A stretch of 64,000 nt of DNA, taken from positions 1-64,000 of the forward strand of contig CAXKVV010000187.1 of NCBI GenBank assembly GCA_964058805.1, written 5' to 3'. Below the pieces are notes generated by a model, which ran no database searches, had not been told where the DNA came from, and saw only the letters and a list, made by a program, of their open reading frames with translations. Within the stretch, counting starts at the first letter, position 1. Each line of letters starts with the position of its first letter. The stretch is from Schoenoplectus triqueter. Its lineage: Eukaryota > Streptophyta > Magnoliopsida > Poales > Cyperaceae. Below are positions 22,865 to 35,160 of the stretch, piece after piece. The position numbers and the translations under genes were made by a program.

Positions 22865-24702
22865 CAACAAGACACCACTGTAATTTAGGACGTGCCTCGG
22901 CCTCGTCTTCTCGTTCCCCTTCAATGCAGGTTGTTTCGTATCGGTTTTAATGTCTTCATAATCCCCGTCTGCCTTTTTCCCCCTTTATTACACCTTTTAT
23001 TATATTTTATTGTGTTCTATTTATTTTGTCTAATACCCTCAAAGTATAAACCCATAAGATATAAATTTGTACTTATTTTTTTTATGTATTGGATAATTTA
23101 TATCATTTTTTCTTTAAGTTTTAATATTTTATGAATTATTTAAATTAATGACTTAAATTGTGAAACTCTAAATTGTCCCGTTCATTAGTATGAAATACTG
23201 AATGATAATATCGACTAATATGTGGATTAATATGTGATTATTTTTCACAGATCACTAATATGATGTATCTATTTAATCGCATAAACATACATACACGGAG
23301 TGCATGATTTTGAATCTGATCCACTTTGACTTGTTGTGTAGATTGTGTTTGTATTAGCAAGGTTATAAATCAATATGAATTCTATTATTTGAGATATTCA
23401 TAATTCTAGATAATTAATATATATATTATGTGATTATCAAATGTTGTTCTTAATTGAGAGTTATAAAGATAATTTCTAAATATATATGAATTATGCTATG
23501 AATTATGGATAATCAATATTCAATAAGATATTGTGTATGCCTCATTTTTTATGGGATTAAAAATATCTCTGGACCCTTGATGTAGTGATAATTATTATAC
23601 ATGTAATATGTGATTATGAGATGATCACATATAAATAATTGTGCACCGAGAATTAAGAAAAAAAATAATTATCAAGAATGATACATTTCTACTCTTGATA
23701 TTAATTAATTGATATTACGTGACAAAAAAATAATATAAAAGATTAAAGGATTACGATTTGTCTATATTTGATCGAGTGATCATAATGCATTGTTAGATTT
23801 TAATTATAATTTATAAATTAATGTGTATTAATTTATTACTAATCATGACATAAATCTTACTATGTCACTTTGTTTGAAGTTGAAGTATATAATATTAATT
23901 AATTATGCGGGATATAATTAATTAAGACTAAAATTGAATTGGATCAATTCGGATGAGACTCGGATTGGATGAAATGTACTTGAACTCAAATTAGCCCAAG
24001 TCCTAGATATATTCGGCAGAAATAAGTTTTTTTGTTTGTTTTTCCATCATTAGCGCCAAATGTGAGATGGTTATACTCCTTTTGAAAAAGAAAAAGAATA
24101 AAAATATAAATCAGTATCTCTCATCCAAACGTAAAGATAGACAGAGTAGTTTATTTTTTCTTTTCTCTCTCTTTCAATTTAACTGTGTATTTATCTCTCT
24201 CATGTGTGAAGTAGTGCACGCGGTAGTGATTTTATTTTTGGAAAGATTTCATGAGACGAGACCATCCAATGATGTCGTTATAGTGATTTATGAAGATGCA
24301 TGCAACTGCCATTTAAAGGATGTCATCGCATTTGGTTACGATATCAAGTAAGATATATTATTCATAAACTTATAGTTAGATTCAAATTTTATACAAATAA
24401 TCCTTGATTTTTGAATTGGATTGAATGATAAGTTTTAAAATTTTGTATCTCATGCATATCACAAACCCAGCATCCTAATCGTTTTATGCTCTTTCAGTGA
24501 CTCAAACATTGCATCAAAAGTATAATAATCTTGTTTATAATTTATATTTAGTCCAGTTTAAATCACATACAAAATTCTTTCAGTATTTTAGATGATTTTT
24601 TTTAATTTATACACTAGTTATATTAATAACACTAACAAAAAAATTAATTAAAGCAATGTTTCTTTGTATATAGCCATTTAAAAGAGCAGTATGGCTGGGA
24701 AC
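22865..24702. other. AT-rich intergenic DNA
   Basis: No gene supported. The sequence is mostly A+T with short open frames. No terminal repeats or domains are recognised. Confidence 0.5.
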
Positions 24703-24710
24703 ACTCGAAG

Positions 24711-25214
24711 TAGGGCTATTAATGGTACTCTTTTGGCTGTTTACCCGACCCATATCGTACCTGATAAGATGGGTATGTGTAAAGTTTTATATTCTTTAGG
24801 TTATCGGATATGGGTTTGGGTAAGAAAAAAATTTCGTTAAGTTATCGGGTATGAATATGGGTAAGGGATTTTCAATTATATAAATATATATAAATACAAT
24901 TATTTTATATTTTTAATAAATATATATGTAGTTAAATTATATAAATATATATAGTAATTAGTTTATGTTTTTTATGACAATTGACATGAAAAAATTATAT
25001 GATTTTTGTTATATCTAAAATATTAATTATTATTATACTTTATTAGTATATTTATTTAATACTATTTATTTATCTAAATCATATATATTTTTCATTGAAT
25101 TATTTTTATTTTTACCCATTATCTACCGTTACCTGTTCGTTACTCAAAATTTTTAATAGGTATGGGTATGAAAATACCTCTAGCCGTACCCTACCCTACC
25201 CATTGACAGCCCTA
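24711..25214. mobile_element. hAT-like MITE
   Basis: The left end TAGGGCTATTAATGG and the reverse complement of the right end, TAGGGCTGTCAATGG, are imperfect terminal inverted repeats. They are flanked by an 8-bp direct repeat, ACTCGAAG (24703-24710) and GCTCGAAG (25215-25222), that differs at one base. Subterminal GGGTATGGGTA-like repeats face each other. At 504 bp with no coding content, it is a non-autonomous hAT-type element. Confidence 0.75.
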
Positions 25215-25267
25215 GCTCGAAGCTTGAGATGATTATAGGATAATGGACTTCTATATGCGTGCCAGAT

Positions 25268-25420
25268 AGGGGTGTGAAATCGATCGGTGCAGCTCAAATT
25301 GAAATAAATATATGTATCCAAATTTTTATTCGGTTTGTTAAATTATGAACCGAACCGAACTTATATGAATCAAAAAAATTGAAAACCGAATAAACTAACT
25401 TTTATTTGGTTTATTATTAC
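25268..25420. mobile_element. One-ended hAT-like fragment
   Basis: Begins AGGGGTGTGAAATCGATCGG and is rich in AACCGAA/TTCGGTT words, typical of the ends of plant hAT-like MITEs. No matching far end was found before the PP2C remnant, so it is probably truncated. The right limit is arbitrary. Confidence 0.35.
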
Positions 25421-25689
25421 ATTAATTAAAGAGAAATGAAAAAATATATATTTATAAAAATTGATAGAAGAAATAAATAGTTTAAAAATAAAATCTATAA
25501 AAACTAAATATACTGAAATTATTTTTGGTATGTTCTTTATTTATACCAAGTAAAATTAATGTCATCACAATTATTTATTTAGTTGATTATCACTGATATA
25601 CAGAGTATTTTATTAAAAAACTATATTTATGTATAACTTTTAGTGTTTGCATTTTTATCCTTAAAATTACATATACAATTTCCTTCCCT

Positions 25690-26320
25690 TCTCCAGAAGA
25701 GGTACCACGATTGAGTTATCCCATGACCACCGGCCAGCATATGCATCAGAGAGGGACCGCATCATTCAGTGCGGGGGCTTCATTGATGATGGGTACCTCA
25801 ACGACGTCCTCTCTTTGATGCTGGGACTTGAACGCCATACTACTCTAAAATAGGTTCATTGCCAGAGACACAAATGAGTGATTCTAGTTTCGAGAGCATG
25901 TCTCAAGGGGTAAATAGGGGGGCGCAGATTTGATAAGTGAAGGCAAGCACACTATCTATTTCATATTCTCGCTGTAAAGCAGAGCATGTCTTCCAACCAA
26001 GGTTGCTGGTTTGAATGCTGTTACAAAAGGGCGTAGCTCTCATCTTTTAAGTCAATGATGAAGGCATCAACAAAGTCAGTCTCAAAGAAATTCCTATTCT
26101 CCAACAACAGTTTCACCGGCTCTCACCTCTCCCATTCATTGTAGAGCTCTATCCCTGCATCTGGGATGCACTGTCAAGTCAGCAGGCCGTGAGCAGCGTG
26201 AGAACTGAGAAGGGGGCTGAGACAACACGATGACCTGGACAAGAGCATCAGAGTTCTGGTGATGAAGGTGTTGCGGTTGAATGTGTGCAGCAATCCAACA
26301 ACACTGTAGTCCCCGCGACA
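25690..26320 (+). pseudogene. PP2C-type protein phosphatase pseudogene fragment
   Basis: The plus strand at 25698-25850 reads RGTTIELSHDHRPAYASERDRI followed by CGGFIDDGYLNDVLSLMLGLE. This is the PP2C stretch that is normally L(S)xDHKPxxxxERxRIxxxGGxVxDGxLN...SRALGD. Further on, pieces read IWDALSSQQAVSSVR and, in another frame, LRQHDDLDKSIRVLVMKVLRLN, matching the C-terminal PP2C words WDVxSSQExV and ARDLVxEALRLNTxDN. Between them (about 25870-26100) is non-PP2C sequence with a tRNA-like B box. There are several frame changes and stops. The N-terminal half, with the first metal-binding Asp residues, is absent. A truncated dead copy, possibly retro-derived. Confidence 0.7.
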
Positions 26321-26529
26321 GTATCAGAATTAGTACTGGTACTGGTACCAATTTTTGTGTCTTCAGGTTGTACCAAAATTGGTACTAAATTTTATTTGAA
26401 TAATTCCAATACAAGGATCCAAAAAGCAAAATTGGTAATGGTTTAAATTTCAATAAGGATAGTTTGATCAATATAAAAAAAATATTATATTCAAAAGAGG
26501 TTTCTACACTGAGGGTGTCAATTAACTAA

Positions 26530-26624
26530 ATAAATAGATTTTGCGGTGGCATTAGACAAAAAAAAAATTCGGGTGACATTTTGCTAATTTTTGAGCTTTT
26601 AGGGTGGTATGAAATCAATTTTCC
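26530..26624. mobile_element. Solo end of the Mutator-like foldback family
   Basis: Resembles the right end of the element at 63068-63922: GGTGGCATTAGA, then GTGACATTTTGCTAA, then GGGTGGTATG and a final AATTTTCC. No opposite arm is seen nearby. Probably a decayed fragment. Confidence 0.5.
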
Positions 26625-27319
26625 TTTGTTTTTATTGATCAAAGTAGGAGCTTGGTAGAAGGGATTAAGAGCCATCTATGTTCATTCTCAGCATTTTTAT
26701 GAAATGTTTTGTAATGTACATATTATGTATGAACGAGGTTATTATTTTCTATAGAAGAAAACTTTTAGTTGTACCGTGTCAATCTGACGTATATATCTTT
26801 ACTGCTCGGTTTCTTATAATATTTCGAACTAAATTTGAAAATTCATTATTGGCATTATCAAATTAACATATTGTTGTTGCATCCATACCCACAAAAAGAA
26901 TGTACCTTATGGATGCTATTACGGCTGCTTCCCTGACCTCATGACTGGAAAAAAAATATATATTAATTACAAAGCTTCTTAGTCAAAATAAAGAGTTGTG
27001 CCGCTGAAAAGTGGGCCATGAATCCTTGTTTAAGGTGGAAACGAACTTTGAGCTGTAGTCCAAACTCTAAAAGAACCCCGTCCTTAAGAGAGAAATAAGG
27101 CCTTCTCGCTGACAACTGGGATAATGATCTGTTCAACTTAACACCGAGCTTATGCAAGTGCGTAGTCGCTGATCTCTACGGCTAGTTTTTGCCTCCCTCC
27201 CTTATTCACACTATGTACCTTTGCTGGTGGTAGTTTAAAGTTTTAAACCATAAACTATATGTCTTCCTCTCATTTCCTTCTTCAGAAAAAGAACCAGTTC
27301 TCTCCTCTCTTTTCCATCA

Positions 27320-29417
27320 ATGGTGAGAAGCATGTCTTCTCGTTTCCTCTTCTCAGCGGATTGTACATTCACTGATCCAGAGAGCCCGCATGATACACCC
27401 CAGAAAAAGACAAAGTTCCTTGTCCCTTTCCCATTGCCACGTGTCCCTCTCCCCAAATTCTCCACCAGAAGCTCTCTCCTTCTTTCTTTCGTTCTTCTCT
27501 TTCTTTGTTACCATACTTGTTCTCGACACAGCTCCATGCTCTGTATTCTTCTCCTTGTCAGTTTCCTCTTCAAGAACAAATCAAGATTTATCATTTGCCG
27601 GGTTTTCAAGAAGAAACGACCAACATTCTTCATTGGAGATGAAGATACGAACACCAAGAAATCAAGAAGGCTGTTATGTGGCCCCTGTGTCATGTACTAC
27701 TCTGATGGTACACTCTATGTCGGTGAGTTCTACAAGGGATGCTTTACAGGGAAAGGAGAAATTAAGATAGCCAGAAAGGGCACCTACATGGGAGATTGGA
27801 TCGCCGGGGCATATGATGGGTACGGAGTCGAGAGGTTGGCGAGTTGCGGTGAGTACAAGGGAAAGTTCTGGAAAGGGATGAGACATGGTTTTGGTTCTAT
27901 GCGGTTCTGTAATAGAGGCCACTACAATGGAGAGTGGAGGTATGGGGAGAGAGATGGCATTGGACGAGAGACCTTTGTTGGTGGTAGTTTTTATATGGGT
28001 GAATTTAAAAAAGGCATGAAACATGGCACCGGCATCTATTTCTTCAGGTTCAGAATTTTATCCATTTCTTTTTGTGTTTTATGTCAGTTGACTAGAAAGT
28101 TTGGCAATGTTGTGTCTGGCTTTGATGCAAAGTTAATATGAATAAGGGGATTTTATGCTGCGACCTACCAAAAGTAATGTTTGAATGAGTATTTTGCAAT
28201 GTAATTTCAGTTAGTTACTGTTACTAAGAATAATAACTGTATTTTGACAGGTTGTAGAATGTTAATTTGTGTTTTCTGCAGGAAAGGATTTGAGACATTG
28301 TTTTCTCAAATATTCTATTGACTCTGTCAAATGGATTCTTCTCTGACCTTTTAGTTGTCTTTTAAATTAGAACTGATTGTCACGCTTGATTCATAGGAAT
28401 GGTGATATCTATCTAGGCGAATACTTTGCTGACAAGCTCCTTGGCTTTGGAGTGTATGACTTCTCAAATGGCGATTATTACCATGGATCATGGCATGATG
28501 ATCAGATGGCTGGATATGGTGTCTATACTAAGAGAAATGGTGAAGTGCTATCAGGAATTTGGGTTGGTGGATCCTTGGTAACCCAAATTCCACCCACTTT
28601 CCCTTGTATCCAGAAATCAGTCAAGGTTTAGCTCCTATCAGCCGTGCTTTATTAACTACAGTTACCAATACATGAGTTTCTTTTAGTACGGTACTGAACT
28701 AATAACTGAGTTTCCAATCATGACTTCTCTCTTCAATTAATTCTTTTGTTTGCAATTTTCTAATGGTTTGTCGAAATAGGCAGCGAGGAAGGCTGCTCAG
28801 AGATCCAGAGACCTTCCGAGGGTAGATCATCATGTGTGCCGGGCAGTTTTTGAGGCATTCAAAGCAGCCAAGGCTGCACGACTCGTCTCAATCTCCATCT
28901 ATCAAGAACGAGAACTTCATCCCTTTGACCCAAGGCGACTGTTTTTCTGGATATGCCGCTTGTTTGCAGATAGATTGAATAGCGAATCGCAAGTAAGAAA
29001 TGCCAGGAAGGCCATCAGAGAGATATCCTATTGCCTTAAATCGTCATCACCATCAATCAGGACAGCCTTTCAGGTACAACCAACCTTCACCCCCTTCCCT
29101 CAATTTATACTAAAATACCTTTAAGAAACTTAATTTCTGTACCAACCTGTATTGAAGATGACAAAATATAGTCATTGTATTTTTTTTCCCTATAGTCACA
29201 ATCACCCAACTTATTTATATATTAGCTTGAGACTTAACAATTTTGTGAAATGTGTTGTCATGTATAGGCTTTCAGGAGATTCAGTGGAAGATGTAGGCTG
29301 TTACTGACAGAAGAAGAGCAGGTGTTTGAGAAATATCTAGTTCCTCAACCCGACTTGAGCTCGATGGCTGAGAGTGAGGCATGTAGCTTTGTTCTTTCTC
29401 CAAAGAAGAGCAAGTAG
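27320..29417 (+). CDS. MORN-repeat protein with N-terminal hydrophobic segments
   Basis: Four exons with GT-AG borders and matching phases: 27320-28047, 28397-28577, 28780-29073 and 29268-29417 (TAG), giving 450 residues. From about residue 127 there are eight MORN repeats (YSDGTLYVGEF, GTYMGDWIAG, GEYKGKFWKG, GHYNGEWRYG, GSFYMGEFKKG, GDIYLGEYFAD, GDYYHGSWHDD, GEVLSGIWVGG), ending at exon 2. Exon 3 starts with an Ala-rich helix (AARKAAQRSRDLPRVD) seen in Arabidopsis MORN proteins such as At4g17080 and At1g21920, which are often mislabelled SET7/9. No SET domain is present. The N-terminal part has hydrophobic stretches at residues 51-63 and 73-84 followed by basic residues, suggesting membrane anchoring. 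MORN repeats commonly bind phospholipids. The molecular role is unknown. The start is the first ATG of the long first exon; 27332 is an alternative. Confidence 0.85.
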
Positions 29418-30227
29418 AATTATAAATACACAGTACCAATTCGGTCTGATAGTTCTTACTTCTGCAGCTCAAATGATTATCAGTTGCTTATTTCTGGTCA
29501 AATTTCTTGGATTGACCACAATTTTTTTTTCTTGTCAAAGAATTAGAGGGTAGTTGAGCAGTGATATTAGTAGTATGTTGTACTGGCAGCGTAGTGCTCT
29601 ATGAAATGCAAGAGGTTCAAATATTGCAGTTTGGTGAAAGGAAAATGAGAAATGTAAGTAGATGTGGTATTGAACTGTTGCTGAATAGTGAATGCTCTTG
29701 CACTGTGAAAAACAGTTGCTCATTTTTTTTGTTCTTAGTTTACAATTAACAGTTAACAGTTTTGAATTTAACTAAAGGATATTGATCTATACCTAAAAAA
29801 AGGAGCCATTTGCAAGCCCCTTCAGTGTTGAACTTTAATGAATATGAGCATAGTGTACATGCTATTTTGAGAAAAATTACAATGACTTTACATTTAAACT
29901 AACGATGGTACATTCTTAAAGTAATTAGTAAATATCTCTTAACATTTTCTACGTAGATGCAAATTTGAAATTAAACAAAAAAAATCCAACACAATGCATT
30001 CTTTTTATGTGATAAATTAATGCACGCTCCATTTCTTTCCGAAACAAAGTAAATGTTTCAATTATGGTGGCAAAGTTTATTCTGACAGATCAGTTTAGGT
30101 TTCTTTTACTTTGAGGTTTTAACCAATTAATTAACCTCCCCAAAACATGATAAGCAACAGAAAATGGTTTCAGCCACACGACCACAAAGAAAATTTGGAA
30201 AACCAGCCAATAAGGATTTGAATATAT
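29418..30227. other. MORN gene 3' UTR and intergenic DNA
   Basis: The first part is the likely 3' UTR of the MORN gene. The rest is AT-rich with no recognised gene. It ends at the copia insertion site. Confidence 0.5.
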
Positions 30228-30232
30228 ATGAC

Positions 30233-30498
30233 TATTGAGATTAATACTAATGGCCTCAGATTATCCAAATCATCACAGGCTGTCATAGATTGTACATAGC
30301 AACGGCTAGTATTGTGCATATTTAGAATTAGGCTATAATTAAGGAATTAGAATGTAATCAGGATATAATTAGAATCTATGTAAATTTAGCAACTTGAAAA
30401 CGGCTAGCTTGTCCAGTATATAGATGTAAAAATCTCCTCTGTAAAGAAATATACAAAATCCATTTTTCTTCTTTCAATTCAATGTCTCAATTTCCACA
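30233..30498 (+). repeat. Left LTR of copia element
   Basis: 266 bp, starts TATTGAGATTAATAC and ends TTTCCACA. Identical to the right LTR. The left border is fixed both by the TSD and by the point where the two LTR flanks differ (C before the left LTR, G before the right). Confidence 0.96.
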
Positions 30499-30511
30499 TG
30501 GTATCAGAGCC
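30499..30511 (+). promoter_or_regulatory. Primer-binding site of copia element
   Basis: TGGTATCAGAGCC abuts the LTR with no spacer. It is complementary to the 3' end of initiator tRNA-Met. Confidence 0.92.
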
Positions 30512-30808
30512 AGTTAACTGGAATCTGGCAGCTCTCAGACCAAGCACAAAGGTGCAAATAGTAAGCGCGCTTCAAGCCACAAAGTGACGAGCACAGCTTT
30601 TGTAAAGTCTGTCTTCATCGAGCTCAAAGGAATCGAGAAAGGCAACAAGAAGGAACAAGATTTAAAAATCAACAAGCACTGCACTGCATTACCAGTATAT
30701 CTAAACCTGTCATTCTCTTTTTCCTTTTTCTCTGGACTACTGTTCTGGCAACAACAACTGAAACTTACCAGTAAAATCAACAACTGTTTCTAACCAGCAT
30801 CTCAAATC

Positions 30809-33800
30809 ATGACTGACAATAGCAAACTTACCTCTTACATTCTCACTGGTTCCAATAATTATGTACCATGGGCACGATCAGTAGAGATAGGATTAGGGGG
30901 TAAGGGAAAATTGCATTTCATTAATGGATCCAAAGAGAAACCGAAACCAAAGGATCCAGTCAATCCCACAACTGATGAAAAGACCACCATAGAAAATTGG
31001 GAAACCTCTGATCAACTCATTATGTCTTGGCTTTTAAGCACAATGGACACAAAAATATCAAGTGCCCTAATGTATTGCAAAACTGCCAGAGAAATCTGGA
31101 CAAAGGCAAAAACTCGATATGGCCAAGGAAAGAATTTTGCACATATCTTTGCATTAAAACAAGAACTGTCCAATATCAAACAAGGGAATCTCACCAACTC
31201 GGATTTAGTAACAGAATTGTTGATAAAATGGGAAGAATTGCAGATGTATCTCCCAGAAACAGAAAATCCAGAGGAAATTCACAAAAGAAATGAACATGAG
31301 TTGATTTATACTTATCTTGGGGCATTAGATTCAAGTTTCGAGCCCATTAGGGCTCAGATCCTCTCATCGGCAGAAATGCCAACGTTTGATGATGTAGTAC
31401 TCAGGGTTGAACAGGAAGATACGAGGCGACGGCTCATGAATCCATCATTCGCAACAAACACAGAGAATCAGGCTTTTCGGGCAACATACACGAAAGACAG
31501 AGGAAAGGGACACCTATGGTGTGATCACTGCAAGCGATCGAGTCACAACAGGGAGAGTTGCTGGGTTCTGCAACCCCATCTCAAGCCACAACGAAACAAC
31601 CGAGGCGGCGGAGGCGCCAACACTGGCGGATGGCGCAGAGAGGCACACTCCGCCATAGGAGAAATCGCCAGTGGCGGAACGAACGCGAAAGAAAAAGGTG
31701 CGGGTGAAATCAACCCTAATACCACTCTTTACGGGCCGCCACTGTTTAATCCATCTGGGCCCGCTTCTTTGACTGGGCCGCCTGTGTTTTCTAGGCCGCC
31801 TTTGCTTAATCCGCCTGGATCATCTGGGCCGCCTGGGCCTTCTGGTCAAGCAGGGCCGACTAGTTCATCTGGGCCGACAACAGATCAATTGACCCAATTG
31901 GTCAATCAACTGAACCAGCTACTCCAGCCGAGACAAAATTATTCAGGTTTATCTGAACTTAAGTTTTCAAATAATTCACTGTATTTAAATAAAAACCAGC
32001 ATAATTCAAATTGGATTATCGATTCGGGAGCAACGCACCACATGTCTTGTAAACCAAACAATTTTTTAAATCTGGTAACCTCAAGTAAACCACAATTTGT
32101 CACAACAGCTAATTGGGGTCAAACCAAAATTTTTGGTACAGGAACTATTTCTGTTCTCAACCAACCAGCCAATGAGGTTTTATATTTACCAGACTTTCAT
32201 TCTAATTTATTATCTGTTAATAAGATCGTAAAAGATCTCAATTGTGCTGTAATATTCTTACCAGAAAAAGTGATTTTTCAGGACAGAATCTCAGGGAATA
32301 TGATTGGTGAAGGAATTCTTAGGAATGGCTTATATTATCTTGAAGAAAATAATAGATGTTTTGCATCAAGTAAAAATAATGATCGTGGATATTTATTGCA
32401 TTTAAGATTTGGTCATCCATCTGATCAAGTTTTGAATAGACTTTTTCATTATAATTATGATTCTTCTAGTTGTGATACTTGTAGATTTGCAAAGCAAACT
32501 CGTTTACCTTTTCCTAGTTCCATAACTAAAGTAGAAAAATGTTTTGATTTAATTCATTCTGATGTTTGGGGACCTTCTCCCGTAGAATCATACAATCATT
32601 ATAAATATTATGTTACATTCATTGATGATTTTTCAAAAACTACTTGGGTATATCTTTTAAAAACCAAAAATGAAGTTTTTCATGCTTTCAAGAATTTTTT
32701 AATTTTATTACAAACCAATACAATGCTCAAGTTAAAGTTTTTCGATCTGACAATGGTACTGAATATATTAATAAGGATTTCACAATTTTTTTCAAACAAC
32801 ATGGTATTCTTCATCAAACAACATGTATTCATACACCCCAACAAAATAGAGTTTCTGAAAGAAAAAATAGACATCTTCTTGAAAAAACAAGAGCTTTACT
32901 ACTTCAGAATAATGTTCCAAAGAAATTCTGGTCGGATGCAATTCTAACTGCTACTTATCTCATAAATAGATTACCAAGCCCCAATCTCAATAATTTAAGT
33001 CCTTTTGAAATTCTCAAAGGAAGAAAAATTGACTTAGATCATATTAGAGTATTTGGATGCACCTGCTTTGTATATATCAAACGAAAGGACAAACTAGATA
33101 AAAACTCTGTGAAAACTATTTTTCTTGGCTACTCTTCAACCCAAAAGGGATACAAGTGCTTTGATCCCGAACAAAATAAACTGTATATTTCCAGGGATAT
33201 AGTTTTCAGAGAACATGAACCATTCTTCATGACTGCACATGACACCACCGCTGCAACACCAAGCACTCTGCAATTCCTCTCTCCTTCCTTTGACAATGAA
33301 GAAAATCCTTCCGCATCTTCTTCAGGGGGAGATTATGCGCATGAAAGGAACAATACAGAAGACAGACAACAAGAAGACGAAGAAGATGCAATCAGACGAG
33401 ATGCAATCAGACGACGCTCAACACGAACACGGCAACCTTCAACGAGGTTAAGGGATTTTGTATCCCATCAGGTTTTGTATCCTATCCAAGATTTTATTAA
33501 TTACAACAAGGTATCACCAACCTACCAGACTTACTTAAGCAAACTTGACGGTAACACTGAACCAAATTCGTATGACGAGGCCAAACAACAGACCATATGG
33601 ATTCAAGCCATGAATGAAGAATTAAAGGCCTTAGAACAAAACAACACATGGGACATGGTAGAACTACCCAAAGGTAAGAAACCAGTAGGATGCAAATGGG
33701 TCTATAGGATAAAATATAACAGTGATGGCACAGTTGAAAGGTATAAAGCCAGATTAGTTGCCAAAGGTTTCACCCAAACATATGGCATTGACTATCAAGA

Positions 33801-35160
33801 AACATTTGCCCCTGTAGCAAAAATGAACACCTTTAGGATCTTAATGTCAATAGCAACCAATCATGGGTGGGACCTGTTCCAAATGGATGTAAAAAATGCT
33901 TTCTTACAAGGCGATCTTGAGGAGGAAGTCTACATGACACCCCCACCAGGATATTGTGGAACCTCCAAGGTATGCAAACTTCGAAAGGCTATTTATGGCC
34001 TTAAACAGTCTCCGAGAGCATGGTATGCCAAACTTAGTACTTTTCTCATAGAACATAACTTTAAAAAGAGCACTGCAGATTGCTCTGTATTTATAGAAAA
34101 GAATGATAACTCAAGTACTATTATTTTAGTGTATGTTGATGATATTATCATTACCGGTAACAACAATCAAAGAATAAAAGAAGTCAAAGAAATGCTAAAA
34201 GGAAAATTTGACATAAAGGATCTAGGCAAACTCTCATACTTTCTAGGAATAGAGATAGCTCACTCAACCAAAGGATTATTTTTATCTCAGAGAAAGTATA
34301 CATTAGACTTGCTAAAGAAAACTGGTAAGCTAGGAACCAAACCAGCCACCAGTCCAATGGAAACCAATATTAAACTAAATACTGAGGATGGAAAATCATT
34401 ATCAGACATAAGCCAATACCAAAGAATAGTTGGAAAGTTAATTTATTTAACTGTTACCAGACCTGATATCACATTTGCAGTTAGCACAGTAAGTCAATTT
34501 ATGCATGCACCTCGAACTTGTCACATGGAAGCCATTAATCGAATACTAAGATATCTTAAAGGTACTCCTGGGCAAGGAATATTGATGAAACAAAATGCAA
34601 CTGACACTGTGGTTGGTTTCTCTGATGCAGATTGGGCCGGAAGCTGTGACAGAAAATCAACCACCGGTTTCTGTACCTTCGTAGGTGGCAATCTAGTAAC
34701 ATGGAGAAGCAAGAAACAGAACGTAGTAGCTCGCTCAAGTGCGGAAGCAGAATACAGAGCAATGGCATCAACCGCAAGCGAACTCATTTGGATCAAGCAT
34801 CTGCTACATGACATGCAAATTGAAAGTCCAGAACCCATACAAATGTTCTGTGACAATCAGGCAGCACGTCACATTGCTTCAAATCCAGTATTCCATGAGA
34901 GAACAAAACACATAGAAGTAGATTGTCATTTCATTCGAGACAAAGTGCAGTCAAAGGAAATCGCAATTCCTTTTATCAGAAGCCAGGAACAGCTAGCAGA
35001 TATCTTCACTAAAGCTTTGGACAAGAAAACGTCTCAACAAATTCTCAACAAGTTAGGCTCTTACAACTTGTACGAACCAAACTTGAGGGGGAGTATTGAG
35101 ATTAATACTAATGGCCTCAGATTATCCAAATCATCACAGGCTGTCATAGATTGTACATAG
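30809..35160 (+). pseudogene. Copia gag-pol polyprotein with one frameshift
   Basis: The frame opens at ATG 30809. Gag has YVPWARSVEIGL, then a CX2CX4HX4C knuckle (residues 238-251, CDHCKRSSHNRESC). A Gly/Pro-rich linker follows, then protease WIIDSGATHHMS and the pre-integrase zinc region with CDTCRFAKQTRLPF. The integrase core has DLIHSDVWGP and FIDDFSKTTW. Near 32693-32701 a T-rich run shifts the frame; the first frame then ends at 32947. The other frame carries the rest of integrase, RT (QMDVKNAFLQGDL and YVDDIIITG) and RNase H (SDADWAGSCDRKSTTG), and stops at 35160. That stop lies inside the right LTR. Apart from this one shift the ORF is open. It could be a real mutation or a homopolymer read error. 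Confidence 0.93.
35085..35093 (+). promoter_or_regulatory. Polypurine tract of copia element
   Basis: GAGGGGGAG lies directly before the right LTR, inside the end of the polyprotein frame. Confidence 0.85.

Noticed and set aside
26335..26390. Short inverted repeat ACCAATTTTT...AAAATTGGT
   Set aside because: Arms are only about ten bases with several mismatches beyond; too weak to call an element.
27235..27465. Minus-strand frame opposite the start of the MORN gene
   Set aside because: It is a shadow of the MORN first exon and leader with no family features.
29300..29325. TGACAGAAGAAGAGCAG, resembling miR156
   Set aside because: It lies inside MORN exon 4, differs from miR156 at several positions and has no paired arm.
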